A stretch of 64,000 bases of DNA from Psychroserpens algicola (GCF_014526325.1 NZ_JACNMJ010000001.1:1-64000), one strand, 5' to 3'; shown: positions 45,040 to 55,164, counted from the first letter of the stretch. The notes: generated from the sequence alone by a model not told the origin. Made by a program: numbers and translations.

Positions 45040-46158
45040 TTAAGTTCTCATAGAATCTGGCAACCATTTTTTAATGATTAGCCAATTGTAAATAAATAAA
45101 GAAGAATAGAGCAAAGTTCCGACCAATGCCATCAACAAAAACTGAACTATAGTATCTAAATGTCCTATTTGATACACAAATGCTATCAGCATTAAATTTA
45201 AAACAACAATATAAATTGTGGTTTGCGCATGTGAAAGCCCTAATTTTAAATAGCGATGGTGAATATGGTTTTGATCTGCTGTAAACGGGCTAGTTCTTAA
45301 AACAACAAGCCTGATTATGAAAATTCTGAGTGTATCTAACAACGGAAAAAAGGCTATTGACAATGCTAAAATTGGAGCAGATTTAAAAAACTCTGACTTC
45401 GGATTAAGCTCTGTGGTGTTTATAAATCTCACAGCACAAAAAGCAATTAAAAACCCTACAATCATTGAGCCTGTATCTCCCATGAATATTTTTTTCCGTT
45501 TCGAAAAATTCAATCGTAAAAAAGGAATAATAGCACCTATAGCACCTACAGTTAATGTAGACATCGTTATGTCTCCCGTTTTAATAAATAAGTAAGCAAA
45601 TGATGCACAACCTGCAACAGCGAGACAGCCTGCCAAACCATCTACACCATCAATAAGATTATAAGCATTGATAAGTAATACATAAACGAAAAGCGTAAAC
45701 AAAACCGACAACCAATATGGCAAAATGGTAATACCAAAAACTCCTGATAAGCCTAAAATTCGCGTATCTGTAAATATGATTAGTAATGATGCAGCCATGA
45801 GCTGACCAAAAAACTTTTTTCGAGGCGATAAAATGAGTAGGTCATCTTTTAAACCCAAAAAGAAAAGAACGGTCATACTCCCTAAAACTAAGAGTAAGAT
45901 TTTAGTATCCAAAAGAGCGCCAACAGTGGTGATAACCACAGCAAGGCTTATAAATATACCTACACCTCCTAATGTTGGTGTTTTTCTATCGTGAACACTT
46001 CTATCATCTGGTTCATCCATTAAATGTTTAGCAATTGCCACATTGAAAATAGCAGGAAAACTAGTTAACGATACAAAAAAAGCAATGAGAAAAGCTAACA
46101 AAAGCCATATCTCTAGGTAATCTAGAGGGTTAAAATGTTTGACTAATTCTTGTATCAT
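45040..46158 (-). CDS. WecA/TagO-like polyprenyl-phosphate sugar-1-phosphate transferase
   Basis: Polytopic inner membrane enzyme (372 residues, about eleven helices) that starts glycan synthesis by moving a HexNAc-1-phosphate from a UDP-sugar to undecaprenyl phosphate. Motifs of the MraY/WecA superfamily: VHDRKTPTLGGVGIF, FLGLKDDLL, NAYNLIDGVDGLAG, FMGDTGSMIVGF and the C-terminal QNHIHHRYL (His-rich, WecA-type). It is the likely priming enzyme for this cluster. -7 box at 46210. Confidence 0.9.
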   Translation of the reverse strand: MIQELVKHFNPLDYLEIWLLLAFLIAFFVSLTSFPAIFNVAIAKHLMDEPDDRSVHDRKTPTLGGVGIFISLAVVITTVGALLDTKILLLVLGSMTVLFFLGLKDDLLILSPRKKFFGQLMAASLLIIFTDTRILGLSGVFGITILPYWLSVLFTLFVYVLLINAYNLIDGVDGLAGCLAVAGCASFAYLFIKTGDITMSTLTVGAIGAIIPFLRLNFSKRKKIFMGDTGSMIVGFLIAFCAVRFINTTELNPKSEFFKSAPILALSIAFFPLLDTLRIFIIRLVVLRTSPFTADQNHIHHRYLKLGLSHAQTTIYIVVLNLMLIAFVYQIGHLDTIVQFLLMALVGTLLYSSLFIYNWLIIKKWLPDSMRT

Positions 46159-46209
46159 AGTAATTTAAAAAGTGTTGAATGCTATATGTGTGTTACACAT
46201 ACAAGCATG

Positions 46210-46217
46210 CAAATATA
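46210..46217 (-). promoter_or_regulatory. -7 promoter box of the WecA-like gene
   Basis: On the minus strand TATATTTG, 51 bp ahead of the ATG at 46158, within the largest gap (172 bp) in the cluster's left part. Confidence 0.55.
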
Positions 46218-46330
46218 CGTCATACTGATTGCTTTTCAGAAAAAAAATGGCAAAAACCTATCGATGTGATTTAAAATACAATCTAATTTTGTGATGAATA
46301 ATCTTACAAATAATTGATGTCTTTTAACTT

Positions 46331-47086
46331 TTATTTACTAAACCATTGTGGGATTTTAGATAAATTTTTCTTTAAGATAACTGCCAAAGGAAACGTCAAA
46401 CCATTGGTTTTTGCAGCTTTTAAATCTTCTTTTGTTTTTCTAATAAGATTCTTAAGACTTTTGTTACTAGCTCCTCCAACACGCATCTTTACTATAGTTT
46501 TTGGTAAATAGTGATAGGTATACTTCGGATTATTGAAGATTCTAAGTATAAAATCATAATCTGCTGCAATTTTATACTCCAAATTGAAGTTTCCTTCAGC
46601 TTGATACACCGCATTTTTTAAAAATAATGTAGGATGTGCTGGCATCCAGCCACGCTTGAGCAGTTTAGGATAAAATGGCTGACTGACCCAATTTCTAACG
46701 ATATGTTCAGGGTTTTCAAAAGACACGTAATGCAAATTTCCGTAGACACCATCAACCTGATGCGTTTTAAATGCTGCTACTATGTCTGAAATGCAATGCG
46801 TATCAGCCAAATAGTCGTCAGAATGTACAAAACCTACAATGTCACCTGTTGCTTTTTGAATGCCTTTATTTAAAGCATCATAAATACCTTTATCGTGTTC
46901 TGAAACCCAAACAATATGAGGAGCATTTTTAGCCTTTGAAGTAATCAAATCTACTGTGTTGTCTGACGAATTGCCATCAATAACAATATACTCTATATCT
47001 GAGTACGTTTGATTCAACACAGAATCCATACAGTATCCGAGTGTTTTTTCGCTGTTATAAGTTGCCGTAATTATTGATACTTTCAT
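46331..47086 (-). CDS. glycosyltransferase family 2 (WcaE-like)
   Basis: Cytosolic GT-A glycosyltransferase of 251 residues: N-terminal VSIITATYNSEKTL, IVIDGNSSDNT, SEHDKGIYDALNKGI and the metal-binding HSDDYL. The GIYDALNKG stretch is typical of the colanic-acid WcaE branch. It adds one sugar of the repeat unit; donor unknown. It is separated by 56 bp from the upstream GT2 gene. Confidence 0.85.
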   Translation of the reverse strand: MKVSIITATYNSEKTLGYCMDSVLNQTYSDIEYIVIDGNSSDNTVDLITSKAKNAPHIVWVSEHDKGIYDALNKGIQKATGDIVGFVHSDDYLADTHCISDIVAAFKTHQVDGVYGNLHYVSFENPEHIVRNWVSQPFYPKLLKRGWMPAHPTLFLKNAVYQAEGNFNLEYKIAADYDFILRIFNNPKYTYHYLPKTIVKMRVGGASNKSLKNLIRKTKEDLKAAKTNGLTFPLAVILKKNLSKIPQWFSK

Positions 47087-47142
47087 TAAAATAAAATATT
47101 AAAAATAGCCACACTCAACTCCTTATCTTGTGTTTCCATAAA

Positions 47143-47964
47143 CTACTTACTCTTTTTCAATTGTCTTTTGAGCTCCTTAAATTTGATATCAATCATCCAT
47201 TCATAGGTTTTTCTCAATTTGCAAAATGCATATCCTGCTTTTCCGTTTAAAAATCCGCCTCTTAAAACATAAAATGCGATAAACACTATAGTAGGCCTAA
47301 ATGGTAATCGGTAACTGATACGCTTTTGTGTTTTTCGTCTGACAGTTGGGTCTTTAGAAAATAAATTCTTAAAATATACAGGCTCTTTAATCTCATCAAT
47401 CATTTTTTGAGCCTCCATTTCAGAATAACGATTATGTTTGTCTAACCACCAGGTTAAGCCCTTATTGAAAGGATAATGAATTAAGTGCTCCTGAAGCAAA
47501 TCTTCGGTTCCTGTAGTTATATATTCTTCATTGATTTCTCTTGCAACTGTAACTGTACCATTTTTGAATAAGCGTGGAAACCAGGTAGGATAGCCACTAC
47601 TCTGCTTGATCCATTGATCTTGAAACATATCTTTTCGCCTTACACGATACATGGTAGTATCGTTTTGCATTGTAACAACCTTTTCGATTTCTTTTTTTAA
47701 TTCAGAAGTAACGATTTCATCAGCATCAACCATCAATATCCACGAACTGGAATTGGACACAGCCTGTAATGCTGCATTTCTCTGACTGGCATAGTTATCG
47801 AATTTCCGCTGAATTACTTTTGCATCAAAAGATTTTGCAATATCCAGAGTACGATCTGTACTAAAAGAATCAAAGACTATAATTTCATCTACAAAGGTGA
47901 GAGCCGACAAACAATCTTTAAGGATATTCTCTTCATTATATGTTAAGATAACAGCGCTAATCAT
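47143..47964 (-). CDS. glycosyltransferase family 2 (WaaE/LgtF-like)
   Basis: GT-A glycosyltransferase of 273 residues: ISAVILTYNEENILKDCL, DEIIVFDSFSTDRT, VDADEIV (DxD), and the SGYPTWFPRLFKNG region seen in the WaaE/KdtX beta-glucosyltransferase branch. The C-terminal half is basic and amphipathic, suited to membrane association. It overlaps the upstream acetyltransferase gene by 8 bp. Confidence 0.85.
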   Translation of the reverse strand: MISAVILTYNEENILKDCLSALTFVDEIIVFDSFSTDRTLDIAKSFDAKVIQRKFDNYASQRNAALQAVSNSSSWILMVDADEIVTSELKKEIEKVVTMQNDTTMYRVRRKDMFQDQWIKQSSGYPTWFPRLFKNGTVTVAREINEEYITTGTEDLLQEHLIHYPFNKGLTWWLDKHNRYSEMEAQKMIDEIKEPVYFKNLFSKDPTVRRKTQKRISYRLPFRPTIVFIAFYVLRGGFLNGKAGYAFCKLRKTYEWMIDIKFKELKRQLKKSK

Positions 47965-48517
47965 TTATAATACGTTCTTTTATAAATTTAGCTGGATTAC
48001 CTCCAACGATGGTCCAAGGTTCTACATCACGAAATACGCAGGCTCTGGCTCCTACGACTGCGCCTTGTTTAATTGTTATTCCCATACCGCCTACAAAGGC
48101 ATCTGTAGCAATCCAAACTTGATCTTCGATAGTTAAAGGCGCACAAATCATAGGGAATTTAGGAGAATTAAAATCATGTGATCCAGGACATAAATAAGCA
48201 CCTTGCGATACTGTTGTATGCGCACCTATTTTAATCATTCCGGTATTATAGACATTAACTCCAGCAGCGAGCGCAGAATACTCTTCCATTTGAAGATTCC
48301 ATGGTGCCCAGATTTTCACCGAAGCATACACATGGGCTTTGGGATGTAATTTGGCTCCGAAACAGCGTAATAAAAATAACCTCCACGGATTAAAAACACT
48401 TAAAAAAAACGGTTTAAATAATATAAGATTTACCAGAATCCACGCGGCTCTACCCATTTTATTTTTTCTACTTAACCAATTTTCAAATTTGGAAAGATCT
48501 ACTTTTAAGTCACTCAT
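47957..48517 (-). CDS. WcaF-like colanic acid type acetyltransferase
   Basis: Left-handed beta-helix O-acetyltransferase of 186 residues. Hexapeptide repeats run from about residue 55 (KLHPKAHVYASVKIW) to 170, the CoA-binding LYLCPGSHD-type stretch reads YLCPGSHDFNSP, and the end is IVGGNPAKFIKERI. The N-terminal NPWRLFLLRCFGAK is specific to the WcaF group. It likely O-acetylates a sugar of the repeat unit. Confidence 0.85.
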   Translation of the reverse strand: MSDLKVDLSKFENWLSRKNKMGRAAWILVNLILFKPFFLSVFNPWRLFLLRCFGAKLHPKAHVYASVKIWAPWNLQMEEYSALAAGVNVYNTGMIKIGAHTTVSQGAYLCPGSHDFNSPKFPMICAPLTIEDQVWIATDAFVGGMGITIKQGAVVGARACVFRDVEPWTIVGGNPAKFIKERIIND

Positions 48518-48520
48518 TGT

Positions 48521-49669
48521 TTATGATTTTATATCTACAAAAGAAGGTTGTGTTTCAGTATTAGAAAGTAGCCACTGATAAAACTCATACATCATCGCAC
48601 TTACAGCATCTACCGAATATTTTTCTTCAACTAAAGCACGTCCGTTTTTACCCATTTCTAAACGTTGGGTTTCATCTAAACGCAATGCTTCATTTATGGT
48701 TGTACTTAGGGTTTCTAAGTCATTATCAATCCACCAGCCACAAGAATGTGTTTTTAATTCTTCCCAAGGCGTTCCCTTTGAAGCAATGACAGGAATTTGT
48801 CTGGCTAATGCTTCTGGTACAACCATTCCGAAGTTTTCACTTTTGCTTGGTAATATCAAATAACTCAGCTGCTGCATGACTTTTTCTTGCGCTTCACCAG
48901 ATAAGAATCCTGTAAAAGTAATATTTTCAATATTCTTTTTTGTGATTACTGTACGAAGGTGCTCCATATAATGTTCTTCGCCATCTCCAATAATAACTAA
49001 CTCGGCTTGCCTTGTTAAAGCCTCAGAGGCATGCCATGCTTCAAATAATACCTCAAGGTTTTTAATTGGAGCCAATCGTCCCAAAAACCCAATTTTTATA
49101 GGGTCAGACTTTTTATGCGTTGATGCAGTTTGAATCGTATTAACGTCAATTGCATTAGGGATTACAGCAATAGGCTGTTGTAAGCCAAACGCTCTTAAAT
49201 ATTTCATTTCCCTATGGCTTGTTGCATGAAATGCAGTTGCTTTCTTAAGGTCTTTTTTTTGAAATAAAAGCAGGGCTACTTTCTTAAACCATTTAGAGGT
49301 ATTTAATCCTTCGGGATACAACATACCATGTGGCGAAATGATATAAGGTTTATTATGTTTTTGAGCGAATACGGCTGCTGCATGTGCTGGATATTGCCAT
49401 AATGCATTGGTATGATACAAATCATAATCGTTATGCTCTTCTAACCATAATTTCAAAGCTTTAGAATAACTAAACCTCGGTTTTTTTGGAGGCGGTAAAA
49501 TCTTCATAAAAGCTTCTCTACTTATGATTTTGTCGTTTTCAACAGCATCAAATGTTAGAAGATCAACAGCCATAGAGGTATCCTGAAGTCCTTTTAACAA
49601 ATTATAGGTACAGGTTGTTGGACCTCCAGATTTTAAACTCATCCCTGAAATGACTTGAAGTACTTTCAT
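48521..49669 (-). CDS. glycosyltransferase family 4
   Basis: GT-B retaining glycosyltransferase of 382 residues. The acceptor domain starts LQVISGMSLKSGGPTTCT. The donor domain has KIGFLGRLAPIKNLEVL and the nucleotide-sugar E-x7-E motif in SKSENFGMVVPEALARQIPV. ISPHGMLYPEGL is typical of the WbuB/WcaI-like branch. Start ATG at 49669; stop is 3 bp before the WcaF-like gene. Confidence 0.87.
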   Translation of the reverse strand: MKVLQVISGMSLKSGGPTTCTYNLLKGLQDTSMAVDLLTFDAVENDKIISREAFMKILPPPKKPRFSYSKALKLWLEEHNDYDLYHTNALWQYPAHAAAVFAQKHNKPYIISPHGMLYPEGLNTSKWFKKVALLLFQKKDLKKATAFHATSHREMKYLRAFGLQQPIAVIPNAIDVNTIQTASTHKKSDPIKIGFLGRLAPIKNLEVLFEAWHASEALTRQAELVIIGDGEEHYMEHLRTVITKKNIENITFTGFLSGEAQEKVMQQLSYLILPSKSENFGMVVPEALARQIPVIASKGTPWEELKTHSCGWWIDNDLETLSTTINEALRLDETQRLEMGKNGRALVEEKYSVDAVSAMMYEFYQWLLSNTETQPSFVDIKS

Positions 49670-49705
49670 ACCTTATTCTGCTTTGAATTCATGATACACT
49701 CTCAA

Positions 49706-50449
49706 TTATTTATATACTTCGGTTTTTACGTATTGTTTTTTTCTGTACCACCATAAAAAAGAATCCATAGCACCTTTGACTATAGCTTTAAATTCTTTAG
49801 GTGAAGAAAACTGAACCAGATTTCGATACATCAGTCCATCGGTTCTTTTATTAAAATAGCGTCCAGGTAAAGAACTGTACAATACTGTATAACCAGCCTC
49901 TTTACAGAATTTAAGAACACGGTCTGAAAAATAACCTATAGGGAAACAAATTTCATTAACAGGCTTATTAAGTAAGGATTCCAGATAGCTTTTAGAAGCT
50001 TCTAACTCATACTTTAATTCGGCATCATTAAACGTTGTTAAGTTTTCATGAGCATAGGCATGCGACTCAAAAATAAACCCTAATGTTTGTAATTCAATAA
50101 TTTCTTCCTCGTTTAAATAGCCTTCCTGACCAATTAAACTTATAGCCAAGAATACTGTTGGATATATCTGCTGTTCTATAAAATATTGTTTATTATCATA
50201 AATGCCTCTAAACCCATCATCAAAACACACCTGAATTTGATACTGCTCTTGTTCTATTTTAGGCACTATGGCATAGCCTTCGGCTTTCAAAATTGCCATA
50301 TGTTCTTTAAACAAACTCATATCAGTAGACATGTCTGTATATCGCTGTTGTGGCAAATGAACATCATGATAGAACACAATAGCACTTTGGGTACTAGAAG
50401 CCAATTTTCCGCTTAAAACAAAAGTTATTTCTTTAATTTTTTGAAGCAT
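49706..50449 (-). CDS. polysaccharide deacetylase (NodB-type)
   Basis: Carbohydrate esterase family 4 enzyme of 247 residues. Metal/catalytic motif 1 is VCFDDGFRG and motif 2 is ESHAYAH (HxxxH form). The N-terminal AIVFYHDV resembles the IcaB/PgaB-like start. It probably N-deacetylates a HexNAc residue; no signal peptide, so it acts in the cytoplasm on lipid-linked or nucleotide-linked sugar. It follows the upstream GT4 gene by 3 bp. Confidence 0.85.
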   Translation of the reverse strand: MLQKIKEITFVLSGKLASSTQSAIVFYHDVHLPQQRYTDMSTDMSLFKEHMAILKAEGYAIVPKIEQEQYQIQVCFDDGFRGIYDNKQYFIEQQIYPTVFLAISLIGQEGYLNEEEIIELQTLGFIFESHAYAHENLTTFNDAELKYELEASKSYLESLLNKPVNEICFPIGYFSDRVLKFCKEAGYTVLYSSLPGRYFNKRTDGLMYRNLVQFSSPKEFKAIVKGAMDSFLWWYRKKQYVKTEVYK

Positions 50450-50452
50450 GTA

Positions 50453-51610
50453 CTAGTGATTTTGTTTTTGATGTATCGATTTATTCTGCATATCTAATTG
50501 AAATTTCTCCCAAGGTGGCAAAGGCCTTTCATTCGTGTTGTGGTAATGAAATGCTAAAATATCAATTAGGTATTGAGCAACATAATCGCCTTTAAGATAA
50601 TTACTATAGTTTAAAACATAAGCTCGATCCATATCGTCTTTTTCTTCAATAGACTGCTCTAGTGTTTTAGTCAATTCCTTGGTGTTATTTGATGGAAACA
50701 CATACCCAATCTTTTCATTTACAACTAATATTGATGCACCACAAGTAGAACTGCATATTACTTTTAAACCAGATGCAAGCGCTTCATTAACTACTGCTCC
50801 CCAACCATCAAAGCGACTTGGTAAAATTAAAATATCATGCAATGCAACTCGTTGTCTTAGTTCTTTATTTGTGACGACACCATGCATATTTACCTTATCA
50901 GTCAGTTTTAAGTCTGTAATCAAACTCGACAATGTCGCTTCGTCCTCGCCTTCCCCATATACATCTAGAGTCCAATTGCTATGCTTCACCTTAGATAGCG
51001 ATTGTAGCAATACATCTAAACCTTTCCGCTGTATTAATTGTCCGATAAACAAAAAACGCATTGTTGGTGATTTTTCAACCGCATTAGAAGCATTAAGAGT
51101 TTCAATACTGTAAAGAAACGGATAAAAATTAGCAGGTTTCACACCACATTCTACATACCAGCTTTTTGTATTAGCTCCAGAACCCAAGACGATATCATAA
51201 TGTTTAAGATAACGTCGTTCTATAAAAACAGATGCCAGACGTCGTGTTACAGCTCTTGAACCAATCAAATTAAGGGATTCGGTAAGTAGTATTCGACGTA
51301 TGGGATAGGCTAAGCTTAACTGGAGTACGTTTAAAACCATGGGAATGGCTCTAATTCCTGAAAACACATGATAACTGGTATCGATATCTTCTTGAAGTAA
51401 AGCTGTAATACTGTTATTGGATGGATTGATATGCAATTCAAATGTATCAGATTCTTTTACATCATTTTCCCAGCCTTGTTTTTTTAATTTTTCATAGAGT
51501 AATTCTTCGACAACCAGTACAAACTTCGAGACCTTAGGAGATGCTGCTAAAGCGTTCCAATAGGGCAATTTATGCTGACTTACGATATTTTCCCAAAAAA
51601 CAATTCTCAT
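50453..51610 (-). CDS. glycosyltransferase family 4
   Basis: GT-B glycosyltransferase of 385 residues. RFLFIGQLIQRKGLDVLLQS opens the donor domain and SRFDGWGAVVNEALASGLKV holds the catalytic E. The N-terminal half is shorter and less typical than in neighbouring GT4s (start MRIVFWENIVSQHKLPYW). Tight spacing (2 bp) behind wzy. Confidence 0.85.
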   Translation of the reverse strand: MRIVFWENIVSQHKLPYWNALAASPKVSKFVLVVEELLYEKLKKQGWENDVKESDTFELHINPSNNSITALLQEDIDTSYHVFSGIRAIPMVLNVLQLSLAYPIRRILLTESLNLIGSRAVTRRLASVFIERRYLKHYDIVLGSGANTKSWYVECGVKPANFYPFLYSIETLNASNAVEKSPTMRFLFIGQLIQRKGLDVLLQSLSKVKHSNWTLDVYGEGEDEATLSSLITDLKLTDKVNMHGVVTNKELRQRVALHDILILPSRFDGWGAVVNEALASGLKVICSSTCGASILVVNEKIGYVFPSNNTKELTKTLEQSIEEKDDMDRAYVLNYSNYLKGDYVAQYLIDILAFHYHNTNERPLPPWEKFQLDMQNKSIHQKQNH

Positions 51611-51612
51611 TA

Positions 51613-52776
51613 CTAATATACTATTATGTCTTGACCTCTATTTCTATTTTTTATAACACCAAGCAGCAACCAAATATAAAAAAACATGAAGCTACCAGAG
51701 CCTAAAATATAGCCTTCAACAACCATATGAACACTAAAAAACAACAACATTGCAAATAACAGCTTTCCTGTATTAAATTCGTCTTCTTTACGATACAACT
51801 TTTTAAAATAAGCTACAAATAAATACAGTATTGGTATGGCGCCTAAAATTCCTAATTGAGAAAATAACACGCCCCAACTCGTACCCGGTTCAATTTGACC
51901 ATTTACAGTATTGATTTCACCTTTATTAGCCGAAGCAAATCCAATCCCTATCACAGGAGATTGCTGAAATTCTTCATAGCGATAGCCCCATAATTCTCTT
52001 CGTGAAGCAAAATCGTCACCTTGTTCTTCAGCATATTGATTTTTACGATCAATATTAGCCGTATAAGCACTCCAATACGGTATTGTTGCTACTACAAGTA
52101 AAATAAGGACTGTAACTAATTTAACAATTTTACTAAAAGACGTTCTAAACACAAGAAATAATAATACAAATGATGAGCCAACACCAGCAATAAGGGAGCC
52201 TCTTGACCCAGAAATTAAAATGCTATATAAACAGATTAATGCCAATATTATACAAACAGCCAATATGGAATGCTTTGTATTGTTTTGACTACCTTTCCAT
52301 ACCGACATCAACATGACAAGTGCAGCAATAGGTCCGAGAAGCATGGAGTGCGATGTCAAACCCTGATACATTTCTGAGCGTCCCAAACCTGAAAAAACTC
52401 CTGAAATATGGCCAAAAAATGAAAGTATTACAACAACAATTAATAACAGATTAGTGTACTTAAAAATAAAAGTTCTCAGTTTGACAAGCGTCATATTAAA
52501 AAACCAGGGACTCAATAAACTAAACACCAGCAAAAACGACACAAAGCGGAATTCTGCTTGAAAATACTTAGGAATGTCATTACCTATAAGACTAAAAATA
52601 ATGGTCAGAACAAAGAAACTCAGAAGTCCGTCAAAACGAGGCTTCCCATTAACAACACCAATAACAAAGACAAGTCCGAAAAGCGCATAATACACTGGCA
52701 TTGGCACACCTGGAGTGACAGTAATAATATTATTTACTGCCAAAATAGCTATTAATAGTCCTATCTTTTTATACAA
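51613..52776 (-). CDS. O-antigen polymerase/ligase-type membrane protein (Wzy candidate)
   Basis: Polytopic inner membrane protein of 387 residues, about ten to eleven helices, with the large periplasmic loop and the ISGSRGSLIAGVGS stretch typical of the O-antigen ligase (Wzy_C) family. Only one such gene is in the window, so it is the best candidate for the polymerase joining lipid-linked repeat units in the periplasm. Confidence 0.82.
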   Translation of the reverse strand: MYKKIGLLIAILAVNNIITVTPGVPMPVYYALFGLVFVIGVVNGKPRFDGLLSFFVLTIIFSLIGNDIPKYFQAEFRFVSFLLVFSLLSPWFFNMTLVKLRTFIFKYTNLLLIVVVILSFFGHISGVFSGLGRSEMYQGLTSHSMLLGPIAALVMLMSVWKGSQNNTKHSILAVCIILALICLYSILISGSRGSLIAGVGSSFVLLFLVFRTSFSKIVKLVTVLILLVVATIPYWSAYTANIDRKNQYAEEQGDDFASRRELWGYRYEEFQQSPVIGIGFASANKGEINTVNGQIEPGTSWGVLFSQLGILGAIPILYLFVAYFKKLYRKEDEFNTGKLLFAMLLFFSVHMVVEGYILGSGSFMFFYIWLLLGVIKNRNRGQDIIVY

Positions 52777-52779
52777 TTA

Positions 52780-53922
52780 CTACTGTTTTAACTGTTGCAA
52801 ATATGCCTTAACAAGCACATTGATATCAATAGATTTCACCAGATTTTGCGGTGTTCTCTTATGATAAAATTCTTCGATACATTGTGTTAACTCCTCAACA
52901 CTTTTAGGTGTAATGAGCCATTTATGTTTTTCATTTTCTGGTATCAATTCTGAAATACCTTGATCTTTAACCGCTATAAATGGCACACCACAAGCATAAG
53001 CTTCGGTATACACACAACCAAAAGCCTCGTAAAACGATGGCATGACATACAAGTCTAAGGTATTATAAAATGTATTTAGTTCTTGATGAGAAACTTCTTG
53101 CTGAAAACTGATATAAGATTCTAATTGATGAGCCGAAACATACGCCTCACAAGACTCTAAGAGTTGCCCACTTCCTATAAACACTACCCTTAGATTGGTT
53201 AATCCTTTATGCACTAAAACTTCGGCTGCTTTAATCAAGGTCATTTGATCTTTTAAAGGCCAGAAATTAGCAATGCAGCCTATTTTAAAAGTCTTAGCGT
53301 CTTTTAATCCACTAATTGGGTAAAACTTATTGGGATCCACACCATTATACAACACATACTGTGCTTTCATCGTAATCTCTGGTATTGATGACACGTAACC
53401 CAAGGTTTTTGCACTCACTCCTAAATGTAAATCTATTTTATTACAGATGGCAACACCAAAGGCTTTAACCCATTTTTTATGCCATGACTGTTGTCTTAAA
53501 ACACCATTCTCTAAGCTTAATACATCAAATCCATGATGTTGTAAGACCGTTTTAATTTTAGGGTTTTTAGCTTTCAAACTATTGGCATACATACCATTTT
53601 GGGTGACGTGAGCGTGAACCACACTTACCTCATCAGGCTTAATCCCTAAGTGCTTTATTTTTTTAAAAAACAAGTACTTACTTAAGCCTTTACATAAACC
53701 AGGCAAGATGTTGGAAGGCAAGACAACGCGTTTAAAATAATGCACGTTAATACCATCAAACTCATAATCCTGCTCGCTAGAAAATAAAGCTTTGGGTTTT
53801 AAAACCGTTACTTTATAAGCACTGTTAGTTTCAATCGCTTTGACTTGGTCTAACACATAAGGCCCTCTAAAATTAGCTTCAGAAGGAAAAAATGGTGTTA
53901 TGACTAAGTAGTTATTACCCAT
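52780..53922 (-). CDS. glycosyltransferase family 4
   Basis: GT-B glycosyltransferase of 380 residues. The N-terminal domain has VVHAHVTQNGMYANSL and LQHHGFDVL. The donor domain has KIGCIANFWPLKDQMTLIKA and PSFYEAFGCVYTEAYACGVPF. It lies 3 bp upstream of wzy and 17 bp downstream of the sulfotransferase gene. Confidence 0.87.
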   Translation of the reverse strand: MGNNYLVITPFFPSEANFRGPYVLDQVKAIETNSAYKVTVLKPKALFSSEQDYEFDGINVHYFKRVVLPSNILPGLCKGLSKYLFFKKIKHLGIKPDEVSVVHAHVTQNGMYANSLKAKNPKIKTVLQHHGFDVLSLENGVLRQQSWHKKWVKAFGVAICNKIDLHLGVSAKTLGYVSSIPEITMKAQYVLYNGVDPNKFYPISGLKDAKTFKIGCIANFWPLKDQMTLIKAAEVLVHKGLTNLRVVFIGSGQLLESCEAYVSAHQLESYISFQQEVSHQELNTFYNTLDLYVMPSFYEAFGCVYTEAYACGVPFIAVKDQGISELIPENEKHKWLITPKSVEELTQCIEEFYHKRTPQNLVKSIDINVLVKAYLQQLKQ

Positions 53923-53939
53923 GGTTAGCAGAATTCGGT

Positions 53940-54647
53940 TTAAAAGTTATATTTAAACAATTCAATATCTGTTTTGTACAACTCAGCAACTCTAGATTTC
54001 ATCTCATTAGTGTATGCATCTCGATAGCTATGTTGCTTTTTATCCTTTGTTTTATTTAAATGAATTAAAGGTTGATTGACACCAATATGCTTGCTTATGG
54101 TTGTAAAATCCTCTTGAAAGTTTTCGAACCGCCCCACGAAATCAACCATAATTTTGTTAGAATCGTTTGTTATAAATGTAAATTGAGGTATAAAATGAAT
54201 CCAGGAATTCATACGCTCTGGTGTTAACCAATGCATGACGAAATCTTCAAAGGTATCTACTTCAGTCATTACTTCTTTAGAAAATTGAGCATCGAGATGA
54301 TTCATTCCACCTTTTTTTAAAAAACTATAAGCCGAATATAATCGGTCCCACGGATTTCTAACAAAGGTAAACTTGTAATACGTATTGAAACGACGATTTC
54401 CGTATAGCTTTAAAAAACGTCTGTAGGTTGGATGTCCAAAACCACCAGCAGCTTCTCCATATAAACTTTTTATGATTGAAATGCCTCCAGCTTTTGGTAT
54501 GTGTACAAAAATGCTTTGCGTAGCATCAAACTGCTGATACACATGACCTTCTTGTTGTCGTAACTTTTGATAGCCTTGATACTCCTGATAGGTTTTAACT
54601 TTTTCTCTAAAACGTACCGGAACTAGTGCTCTATATAGTTTTTTCAT
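53940..54647 (-). CDS. carbohydrate sulfotransferase (Sulfotransfer_2 type)
   Basis: PAPS-dependent sulfotransferase of 235 residues. The 5'-phosphosulfate loop is IFVHIPKAGGISI and the 3'-phosphate motif is FTFVRNPWDRLYSAYSF, both as in animal carbohydrate sulfotransferases (chondroitin/HNK-1 branch). It probably sulfates a sugar of the polymer, acting in the cytoplasm where PAPS is made. It overlaps the upstream acyltransferase gene by 17 bp. One of two sulfotransferases in the cluster. Confidence 0.87.
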   Translation of the reverse strand: MKKLYRALVPVRFREKVKTYQEYQGYQKLRQQEGHVYQQFDATQSIFVHIPKAGGISIIKSLYGEAAGGFGHPTYRRFLKLYGNRRFNTYYKFTFVRNPWDRLYSAYSFLKKGGMNHLDAQFSKEVMTEVDTFEDFVMHWLTPERMNSWIHFIPQFTFITNDSNKIMVDFVGRFENFQEDFTTISKHIGVNQPLIHLNKTKDKKQHSYRDAYTNEMKSRVAELYKTDIELFKYNF

Positions 54648-55164
54648 GAGTATCTACTTCAATTGGTTTGATTTTCTTTGCTGGCACACCACCATATACC
54701 CAATAAGGCTCTACATTTTTTGTTACCACAGCTCCAGCAGTAATAACAGCGCCTTCGCCAATAGTGACCCCTTGTAAAATAATAGCTCCTGCTCCTATCC
54801 AAGCTTTATCATCAACAACAATTGGCTTGTAAAAAGTACCTCTACCTTTATTGTCTTCATAAATCAACCCATGATTTACAGTTTCAAACAACACATTGGG
54901 TCCGATAGCAACTTTGTTTCCAATGGTGATTGTTGAACCAGGACATGCAAATCTACAAGACATATTAATAAATGTATTTTCACCAATATAAATATTACCA
55001 CTTCTACCTGATGGCGCAATAATTACTGGAGGTAAAATCATAGACTTTCCTTTGATATTCACGCCTGCCATTTTGAGTAACACATAACGCCTTTCATTGA
55101 AAAACTTAACTCTAGGCAAATGGTTGGCTAACCAAATTATCAGAATACTAAAAAGAGTTTTCAT
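54631..55164 (-). CDS. hexapeptide-repeat acyltransferase
   Basis: Left-handed beta-helix acyltransferase of 177 residues. Hexapeptide repeats run from about 55 to 160 (GRSGNIYIGENTFINMSC, ITIGNKVAIGPNVLFE, WIGAGAIILQGVTIGEGAVI) and end YGGVPAKKIKP. The catalytic His is in VNHGL. It is a maltose-acetyltransferase/WbbJ-like O-acetyltransferase. Its start overlaps the flippase stop by 1 bp. Confidence 0.85.
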   Translation of the reverse strand: MKTLFSILIIWLANHLPRVKFFNERRYVLLKMAGVNIKGKSMILPPVIIAPSGRSGNIYIGENTFINMSCRFACPGSTITIGNKVAIGPNVLFETVNHGLIYEDNKGRGTFYKPIVVDDKAWIGAGAIILQGVTIGEGAVITAGAVVTKNVEPYWVYGGVPAKKIKPIEVDTHEKTI